Part shown: in pieces, positions 56,632-64,000 of the stretch
Layout: each line of letters opens with the position of its first letter
Numbering within the stretch: position 1 is the first letter of the stretch
Source: Punctularia strigosozonata HHB-11173 SS5
Lineage: Eukaryota; Basidiomycota; Agaricomycetes; Corticiales; Punctulariaceae
Direction of reading: 5' to 3'
Length of the DNA: 64,000 nucleotides
Assembly (NCBI RefSeq): GCF_000264995.1
Contig: NW_006767436.1
Location: 2,479,519 to 2,543,518, forward strand
Translations under genes and position numbers: made by a program
Notes under the pieces: generated by a model
What the model was told of the DNA's origin: nothing
The model's database searches: none
The model's input: only the letters and a program-made list of their open reading frames with translations

Positions 56632-59329
56632 GCTGGATAGTGGTGGTAAAGAATTCGAGATAGGCTAGAAGATAGTAGAATAGATAGATGAAGGTCGTGA
56701 AGCTGATTGCGTGTAGTTCGTTGAGAGATGCAAAGTTGGTCGTTGAGCAAGGTGAGTGTGGTGGGTCGATGGATTGGCGCGCCGCAACGGGTGTTATTAT
56801 GGATGGTCATTCTGCCAGGCGTTTGCATCGAGGCAAATGTCGGGTTTGAAGGGATCACAGCGCGATTATCGCATGCGCCTCATTGCAGACACGTGTTCGG
56901 GGTGAAGACGAAGTCAAGGAACCTGGAGACATCCAGTGATAGCGTTCATATTATGGAGGCGATGACCTGGTCATGATCGCGCAGGCCTAAGGAAGAACAC
57001 GATAACCACGTGGACGACCTGATGTGCGCCGGACAGTGCAATTTGCGGTAGATAATTAGTGGTCGACTCCGCCGCGTTTTCATAAACGCCTTGTTCTATG
57101 CAATCGCCCCATTCTACACGTGTGATTGATATCAAGCAGAAGAACGCTGAAACGTAACGAACAATGACCTGTGAATCCAGACTTTCGCATGACGGAGACG
57201 TACCTTGTTCTTTGGAGATGCGTCCTCCTTGTGCCGGGTTTCCGACCGTCGCACTCAAACAATTCAATGCAGACAGACGCTTAGAGATGAACAAAGGCGA
57301 AGTACAATCGCCGTTGGTGATTCGTAAACCGAGCGTGTCGAAATCGGGAGCAAAGAACTGGGAAGCAAAAGACAAGGCACGTGACCGGCTATTTGGAGTA
57401 CCCGAGTGACTCCGCGTTCCTCGGGCAGTCGCTTTTCGTTAACTTACGACCAACTCGAATTCGTATTGAGAGCTTTGTATGTGAAAGGGAGATCACCTAC
57501 GCGACTCTCTGTTATGCCAGACCAGAAGTCTAGTTCTCTATATAGATTTCATCGCCCACACCACATCAACCTGCGAGATGCACCTGTGACTTTGCATTTG
57601 AACAGGTCGTCTCGGCAGTACGTACGATACTAAGACATGTTGCTTTCCCGGTATTCAGCGCGACGTAATAGGTGCCTGCGCAACCTGGTTGCATACAGAC
57701 CCTCATCGTTGCCGTTCAAGGTCCCCAGGTCAAGATGTGCTGCAGTCCTCGTAGCGTTATTTGCAGGACGGAACGGTGATCTATGGGTCATCCTCAGCCA
57801 GTGAGTATGTGCATGATCTCGGCATCAAAAGGTATTCTGATGCCCCAAGACTAGGCGAGCGAGTTCCCTACGGACGTACGCTGGTGACACTGCTTTACCA
57901 GGCGGCAAAGTCGAGCCGCAGGACAAGACGATCGTGGATACTGCCGTAAAGCATACATTATCATGGGAGTATTCAATAGGCTCATTCACGCGACGTACAG
58001 AGACGCGAAGCGTTTGAGGAGGTAGGAGATCTCCTGTGTGCTGTTCGAGGCCCCCGGCAAACCACAAGATTCCGTAGATTGGCCTCCCACAAGACAACCG
58101 CAAAGTACCCTTACTATGCGTCATGGAACCTTTTCTCGCCGGTAATCAGCTACTAGTTACACCGTACGATTTTTTCCCGCAGTTCAATCCCTACCATTGC
58201 TAAGGATTACCTTTAGGGTGGTTGTTATGGTGTTGGACAGCACGATAAAAGTGTGTCCATTCACGTTTCTCCTTTCTCTGGCGGCGATTATTGAAGGAAC
58301 CTATCTCAGCCGATCCTCAACGCCGCTGAAGTCTCCTCGCTCTTTTCTCATCCGCTCATCTCTTTCCTCTCGCCTGACTCCCCTTTTCCCACCGACGTGA
58401 TTACCCTCGAGATGAACTACCACACGTATATCGACGTTCCTTGGCCTCCACATCCTTCCGCTTCGCCAACCTTCAAGACAGGCCACAAACGTGATCCACC
58501 CTTCGAAGGCCCGTCAAAAGGCGTTGCCCATATCACCCCAAAGTCTCGTCGTATCCGCATGCATCGCTTCCTGACAGGGAGAGAAGCAGGTGGTACGAAA
58601 CCCATTTTTGGACTCACCGCGTGGGTGGTCACGTATCCGGGATGGTCAGACTGTCGCTTACGTTAGCCCAGGTCCATCCTGATTCTTGTCGCCTCGGTAG
58701 GCTATGCTCAAGAGCCGCTCTTTGATGTCTCTGCGCCCGGTCAACCAACCATGGACGACCGCATAGCGTACGCTCTCCGGTCCGTATACTAACCCCACGA
58801 TTGAAACTGTGCTGATTGCATCATGCATGTAGATACGATGAACGATTTCGGGTCGCGGCGATTGCGGAAGGACTTGATCCAGATCAAGTGACCGAAGTGC
58901 GGTTGACTTCCATGGACCTTGCGTCAGAACGCAATCCTCGCAGACGAAGGCGAAGGAGTAAGCTCTAACTCGCGGCTTGTCAATGCTCCTGGACGGTGTT
59001 TTTGCGATCCGGGGCGCCGGGCGACACAGTTGCGTATATCTTACCATACGCTCCACCGATTTGTGGTATGACACAGGCACAATGATGATGATGATGACTG
59101 AGCGCCAGCACTCTCACAACTCAAGGCAACGGGAATGCTATACATCCCTGGAGGCACCGTATGTACATACCTGGAGCAGGGATGAGCTCAGCACAGTCCG
59201 TGTAAGGGCATATTGCAGCCCCGCAACACCGGTCAACGTTCAAAAACAACGTCGATCTCGGTCCAAGCCCACCCTTATCGCGGTAAGTTTATTTCTGCAA
59301 GCGATACGTTGTAAGATCCGGGACTGCGT
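56632..59329. other. 2.7-kb region with only uncertain gene pieces
   Basis: The promoter of the preceding minus-strand gene lies at the left end. Two pieces look weakly coding. A minus-strand frame from 57375 (MSFASQFFAPDFDTLGL... to RISKEQ) ends at a GTACGT donor. A plus-strand frame from 58412 (MNYHTYIDVPWPPHPS... to KPIFGLTA) stops being protein-like after about 70 residues. The minus-strand frame 58658-59080 (IVGLVYGPESVRYAVVHGWL) is also plausible. None can be tied to a family or to a full exon chain, so none is called as a gene. They may be remnants. Confidence 0.4.
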
Positions 59330-59881
59330 TTACTCGCGACGGCATACCTGCTTGTCCGCGGACGTTCCTTGCGTTCTGGGATCTTTCATGCCTACTCCTG
59401 CCAAGAAGCATATCCTGGTAGCAGCACCCAGGTATACGAAGCCGACACTTCCCCACACCATTGCGTTCCAATCCCATACCCTCCAATAGACATCCCTTCC
59501 TAGAGGCGCCATCGTCGCGAGGTGACCCAGGTCAGCCACCAATAAGCAGAATAGCAGGCGCCTCCAGGTCTTCAGCGAAGACGTCGATGACAATACAAGG
59601 TGTTCATTGAGCGCAAACAGCAGGTAGAGGTTGGACAATTGGTAGAGCGACATCAGAGTCGCAGTGGGTGGAGTTGCGGCGGTTGATTTGTCGATGGTGT
59701 GACCTAAGGTCAGCAGTCCCAAGTACTCGGAAGGTCGGATTCCTGCGTAGAATGCGCCGACCAGTGCTGATATCGGTTCAACATACAGCAAGAAAAGCTT
59801 GTACGGGACAAATGGTATGGAGTCGGTCATCGTGTTGCCGACGGTGGGTGTCGGTTGGAAAGACGCGGTTGCTGCTCTCAC
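59330..59881 (-). CDS. DUF7704 family membrane protein
   Basis: This is a small intronless integral membrane protein of the fungal DUF7704 type, function unknown. From the ATG at 59881 the frame encodes 183 residues; an in-frame ATG at 59830 (MTDSIPFVPYKLFLL) may be the true start. Family features are YKLFLLYVEPISALVGAFYAG near the N-terminus, then LYQLSNLYLLFALNEHLVL in the second helix region. Next come WRRLLFCLLVADLGHLATM, then YWRVWDWNAMVWGSVGFVYLG and IAFLAGVG-like sequence (RICFLAGVG) at the end. Four helices are evident. Length and motif order match the family, and no damage is seen. It lies between an uncertain region and the P450-4 gene; their nearest ends are only about 215 bp apart, and both read on the minus strand. 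Confidence 0.72.
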   Translation of the reverse strand: MRAATASFQPTPTVGNTMTDSIPFVPYKLFLLYVEPISALVGAFYAGIRPSEYLGLLTLGHTIDKSTAATPPTATLMSLYQLSNLYLLFALNEHLVLSSTSSLKTWRRLLFCLLVADLGHLATMAPLGRDVYWRVWDWNAMVWGSVGFVYLGAATRICFLAGVGMKDPRTQGTSADKQVCRRE

Positions 59882-60095
59882 GCTCGTTCACGCAGTTTCA
59901 TTCACGGGGTGTTTGGAATTGGCTTTTAGTTGCTGATGACTTGCTACGATTAATACACTGAGTAAAGTAGAAGGACGCTCGATTTCCGCTGATCAAACTG
60001 TAACAAGCAAGAAGAAAATGGCAGTAATCAAAGGGGAGTTGGAAGGAGAGTTGTAGTTGTATAGAAGTTGTGAGAGATCAGGTATCATGTTCTGT

Positions 60096-62237
60096 TCAGT
60101 ATTCTCTGGGCTTGAACCATACGTTGCAGCGCATGGATGCGGGAAATATGACCTTTGGGATGGTGAAGAGCATTAGTACGGGGCAGTCAACCAGTGAAGG
60201 CGTGCTTACGAAAGCGTCGCAGATTTCCATGCTCTTCTCCGTGGTCTCCCCGGGTGCCACGATGTCGAAGTTCCTAACAATAGATGCGACAACAATTCGC
60301 AGAACAAGCTGCGCGAGGTTCTGGCCGCCGCAAACGCGAGAGCCTACGCCGAATGGTATCATGTGGGCGTGCATGCGAGCAAGCACGTCGGGCTCGTTGA
60401 TCAGCCAACGATTGGGTCTGACGCAGGTAGGCTCTGTCAGCTTCGAGCGACGGTGGCGAACTTGTATACACGCACTCGAAGGCGTCTGGATCGGCAAAGA
60501 CCGTTGGATCCCGGTGCATCGACCAAGCCTGTGTAGCGACAACGACACCGGCAGGAAGTGAAAAGCCAAGAAGGTCGAAGCCTGCATCCCCTGCGACCTT
60601 GGGTCGAGGAACGACCCGCTCGAGGAGACTGGGCGCGGCGCCATATCTTCTCAAACCTGAGGGACGGTGAATAGACTTGATCGTTGATCAGAATAGCGCG
60701 CGCACCTTCTTTCAAGAACGCGGCGAGGTACGGCAGGCTCTGTAAGGTGGTGATGTCCGGAATGGTGTTCCCTTCGGTCATGACTTCGTCCAGTTCATGC
60801 TGCAGTTTCTTGAGAATATCCGGCCTACGGCTCAACTCCCAAAACAGGTAAGACAAGGTGTTACTGGAGGTATCCACGCCAGCAATCCTGGATCGGGTTA
60901 ATAGACTGAGGTCGTGGTGGCAGACGCAGACGTGAATGGATACGTACAGGTGCCCCATGCATTCCGATATGATGTTACGGTAGTCCGCGGTCGCGAAGGC
61001 GTCAATGTTATGATTGAGCAGCCTATGCGCCAAAGGCGGTCGGTGCGACTCGTCCATAATGCCTGCCTTGATCTGGCCGCTGATACCGTACACCCGAGAC
61101 GAGACAAACTGCGAAGCTAATCGTTAGAACAGAATAAACACATGGGCAGCGTACATACTCCTGCCATTATTTTGTCTGAATCGCAGATTTGTTGCCATCG
61201 GTGAATCGGTATACGGCAAAGGACAGACCACGCCCAGCTTGGAACGGCACCACGCTGTATAGAACGAGTAAGATCGAGCCCAAAATTGTGTCGGAAAGCG
61301 GTACTAACCAGAACGCCCCGCTGCCCTCATGTCAGTGCTTGTCTTCTCAAATGATAGACGAGGTAGACGATACCTTCGGAAAATCGTTGATGGCCGTCGT
61401 GAGCGGCTCTTCTACACCGAGAGCATACTTGCCTAGTGCTCCTACGTGGTATTCAAAGGAAACCGCCGAGATGATGTCGACCAGAAGGTGCCGGAACAGA
61501 ACGAGACAATCGAGCTTCGTCCTTCCACCGTTCTCTCCGAGCATCTATGGGTCTAATCTCAGATGACACGACGGATTATAACGCAATCACGAACCCGAAT
61601 GAGCTCCAGAGTAGAATCCTGGATCTCAGGTTGGAAAAGTGCCAAGTTAGATGGCATGTAATGAGGAGAGTAGCCGCGCTTGCGAGTGGCGTGTGCAGAA
61701 TGCCGCAGTGTCGTCATACTATCTCAAGATTTCAGACACAGGTATCGGGAAGTGGTTCAGCTACTGACGCATGGTCGTTGTCATTACTGGCCAGACTCGT
61801 GAGCAACAAGGACATAACACACAATCAATCCACTCACGTCAGGAAAGCCTTGTATAATGCTGGAATAATGTTGAGCCAAGATCATCGCGCTGGAGCTCGT
61901 GAAACTTACAGCTTTTATCGAATTTATGGACACAATAGACACTGCGCATAGTCTGCTGATCACAAAAAGCCACCTTGTTCGGACCGATGCGGACGACGGG
62001 ACCGTACTGCTCAAATAATTTGTCCACGACGAAGCATTGACGGAGGCGGACAACGTGCGTCAATAGCCAGAAGTCGGAGACCGCGGCATACCAAGGACCA
62101 GGGATGAAACGAAGGGGAGAGTACGCGAGGCGATAGACGATCTTGACGATAATGAGGAAAGCCGAGAGGGCGAGAGCGATAGCTGTGATGTTCGACGGTG
62201 ACCAAGGAGAGTGGAGGGGTGAGAAGTAAGAAATCAT
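60096..62237 (-). CDS. Cytochrome P450 monooxygenase (P450-4)
   Basis: This haem monooxygenase belongs to a different subfamily from P450-1 to P450-3. It starts at 62237 (MISYFSPLHSPWSPSNI) with a membrane anchor (AIALALSAFLIIVKIVY), then LRFIPGPWYAAVSDFW, YGPVVRIGPNKVAFCD and KSCKFHE. Middle exons include HVGALGKYALGVEEP and TADYRNIISECMGHL. The I-helix reads AGVDTSSNTLSYLFW, then LKKLQHELDEVM. The K-helix ExxR is in KEG-LRRYGAAPSLLERVVP, completed across an intron. DPDAF and the haem loop FGVGSRVCGGQNLAQLVLR follow near 60330, with the Cys ligand in place. The last exon is short (VIFPASMRCNVWFKP), ending at 60096. About 520 residues through eight or more introns. It resembles benzoate-hydroxylase/pisatin-demethylase-like fungal P450s in its PGPWYA and VRIGPNKV motifs, at moderate certainty. 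Confidence 0.8.
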
Positions 62238-62514
62238 GTCGCGAATATTGTGGTGGTAAGAACACGCCGACGCCGGCGCGTGGAGGGATCCAGGGAGTAG
62301 TAGAGTACCGGAGAGGGGACGCAACGCTGGATGAACAGGACGGCGCTCCGGGTTCTTATTCGAACACTGACGAAGCCAAGCATGTCACGGAAACTGGACG
62401 CTTTCGGGCATTACAACTGCCACGCTGTTGTCCGATGTCTTTTGGACGTGAACATCGTAAACCAATACGCCACAGACGTCGGTTACCTCCGCGGCAGAAA
62501 GGATCCAAACCATT

Positions 62515-62781
62515 TCAGTTCTCGGGCGGCTGAAGGTTGACTCCGCACAGGCTATGTTCCACATGATACCGAGGCACGAAGGGGTTCGGGCTATGGAATG
62601 TAGCCGCTGGCATGGGAGCGTCGTGCCCGACCACGTCCCCATGTCCCTGATGCTTGGCGATAACAGACGTGTCTGGCTGTAACACATCCTAAGAGAGGTA
62701 TCAGAACAGTGGCGCTCCCATGGCATAGAAACCTCGTAAGGAAGCGATACATACTCCTACAACACGCCAGCCCGCGTGCAT
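62515..62781 (-). CDS. Small unidentified ORF, spliced (about 67 aa)
   Basis: A possible two-exon gene just upstream of P450-4 on the same strand. Exon 1 is MHAGWRVVG (ATG at 62781), ending at a GTATGT donor, then an intron of about 65 bp. Exon 2 is in phase and starts DVLQPDTSVIAKHQGHGD, with DAPMPAATFHSPNPFVP, YHVEHSLCGVN, ending QPPEN at the stop 62515-62517. It may instead be the 3' end of a longer gene whose upstream exons I could not trace. The His/Pro-rich composition is not typical of random sequence. I recognise no family. Confidence 0.35.
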
Positions 62782-63453
62782 CGGCGGAAAACCTGAACGT
62801 CGTCATCGTGACAACATGAGCTTGCGGTTGTTGACATAGATGACAAGTTTGTCTCTGTCGAACATGTATGTTGAGTCACCTCATGACAGAGCTTTCACAA
62901 TCATGCTATGTTCAGACCAAATGCGAAGAGGCTGCTCGAACTTCATGTTCTAAGCTTGGAAATGATGCGGAGCACATCCGTAAACAACGACGATCAATAA
63001 GATCACAGCGAGCAAGCCACCCCAGCATTCTAATGTGTATGCGTTTCATCGAGACACGCACATGTGGAACAGCCACGAGCTCTACTCGCAGGGTATCGTT
63101 CATCGTCGAGGCCAACACATACACGGGCTAAGGTTCCGTTCGACGGTTGCCAAAGCGCCTACACTCATTCCTATCTCATCGAAGAAACCCGCGGGAAGGA
63201 TCGCATTAGGAGGCTTCAGCTGGCGCCAACACTAACGGAACAGAGGAGCAACGGGCCGTCGGTGGTTCGTCGTCGAGGAGAGGAAAAGAGACGGGATGAA
63301 GTAAGGCCTCTTGCGGGATTCCCACGATCAGTCCGGTCACTGAGCTCGTCTCGGGGCACTCATAGGGAGCGGAAGGGCAGGACTGTGTCGCGTTTCTGTG
63401 TCTAATCCTCTGATAACTCTAGCTGGTCTGGATTGTGTTCTGCGATAATACCC
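62782..63453. other. Intergenic, promoter of the auxilin-like gene
   Basis: No recognised gene. A plus-strand open frame (63064-63405) and shorter ones overlap here without recognisable content. The right part is the promoter or 5' leader of the gene starting at 63454. Confidence 0.45.
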
Positions 63454-64000
63454 ATGTCTGACTCCTTTGCCGATCTCTGGAATGCGACCGCTCCCGTCAA
63501 GCCCGCCGCAGCACCTCCTCGTACCCTTGGTTCCTCCCCATCTCCAGCCAACGGCCGGTCACCCCCTCCAAAGACCGACGTCTTTGCCGCCTTAGCCGGC
63601 TCGCGACCGATCACGCCGGCCCAGTCTCAGGCCCGCAACAATGCTGCCAAACCGCCCCAGCAGGGCACGACCAAACCTATCAGCACGTCCAGGTCTGGCG
63701 ATGCTTTCGGCGACCTCTTCCAATCAACCTTGGGTTCCGGCCCGGGAGGTGCAGGGAACCCGAACATGACAATCGCTGAGCGCGCTGCGAAGGCGGAGCA
63801 GGATAGATTGAGGCAGCTAACGCAGCAACAAGAGGCGAGGAAGGCGAACGCACAGACATGGGCAGGCTTGGATAGTCTCGGCATGAGCTCAGCTTCGTCC
63901 TCAATACGCGCGCAGATCCCGACTCAATCCGTCCCGCCGGCGGAGGATGACGATTGGTTGTTTGGGTCGACGTCGACGTCAAACACCACCAACGCGTACG
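63454..64000 (+). CDS. Auxilin/Swa2-like trafficking protein, 5' part (cut by window end)
   Basis: The frame is open from the ATG at 63454 to the window edge (182 codons) with no stop or intron. It begins MSDSFADLWNATAP and contains low-complexity Pro/Ser sequence with short acidic-aromatic motifs: DVFAALAGSRPIT, DAFGDLFQSTLG and DDDWLFGS. The stretch NMTIAERAAKAEQDRLRQL is predicted helical. Repeated D-x-F and DLF/DLW motifs with a UBA/J-domain partner are typical of the N-terminus of fungal auxilin-like Swa2 proteins, which uncoat clathrin vesicles. The diagnostic UBA, TPR and J domains would lie beyond 64000, so the assignment rests on motif style only. Other endocytic adaptors with DPF-like motifs are possible. 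Confidence 0.55.
   Translation, partial: MSDSFADLWNATAPVKPAAAPPRTLGSSPSPANGRSPPPKTDVFAALAGSRPITPAQSQARNNAAKPPQQGTTKPISTSRSGDAFGDLFQSTLGSGPGGAGNPNMTIAERAAKAEQDRLRQLTQQQEARKANAQTWAGLDSLGMSSASSSIRAQIPTQSVPPAEDDDWLFGSTSTSNTTNAY

Overview
The window is nuclear DNA from a filamentous basidiomycete, most likely an Agaricomycete such as a wood- or litter-decay mushroom. The evidence is dense genes broken by many 45-65 bp GT-AG introns, several cytochrome P450s of basidiomycete type, GMC alcohol oxidases, a class V chitin synthase with a myosin-like head, and two copies of the mushroom-expanded DUF6534 membrane family. All gene models were spliced by eye, so spans are firmer than individual exon borders.

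Layout: (1) 0.5-16 kb is a metabolic island: a short-chain dehydrogenase, P450-1, an MFS exporter, P450-2, an acyl-CoA oxidase-like enzyme and P450-3. Divergent pairs share promoters. It looks like the tailoring and export part of a natural-product or lipid-modifying cluster, but no polyketide, peptide or terpene backbone enzyme lies in view. (2) 16.4-19.5 kb is a gene-poor, AT-rich, repeat-laden block that contains a GC-rich 24-bp minisatellite and a possible gene fragment. (3) 19.6-26.2 kb holds a DUF6534 membrane protein, a uric acid/xanthine permease and a velvet-domain regulator. (4) 27.2-40.6 kb is a housekeeping core: a class I histone deacetylase, divergent from the COPI beta-prime subunit, then the chitin synthase. 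(5) 40.9-53.1 kb holds a low-complexity hypothetical protein, a decayed and an intact GMC alcohol oxidase in tandem, a second DUF6534 gene and a Cys-motif protein. (6) 53.5-64 kb holds one long gene with a disordered N-terminus, a WW-like middle and a membrane C-terminus, then a DUF7704 membrane protein, P450-4, a tiny unidentified gene and the 5' part of an auxilin-like trafficking gene cut by the window edge.

The clearest anomaly is technical. An 889-bp piece of the histone deacetylase gene appears twice, on both sides of a 225-base run of N, which looks like an unmerged assembly overlap rather than a gene duplication. Biologically, the best candidates for something new are the P450/acyl-CoA oxidase/SDR/MFS island with a velvet factor about 9 kb away, the SDR whose catalytic lysine position reads threonine, and the decaying alcohol-oxidase paralogue. 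I recognised no tRNA, rRNA or CRISPR array.
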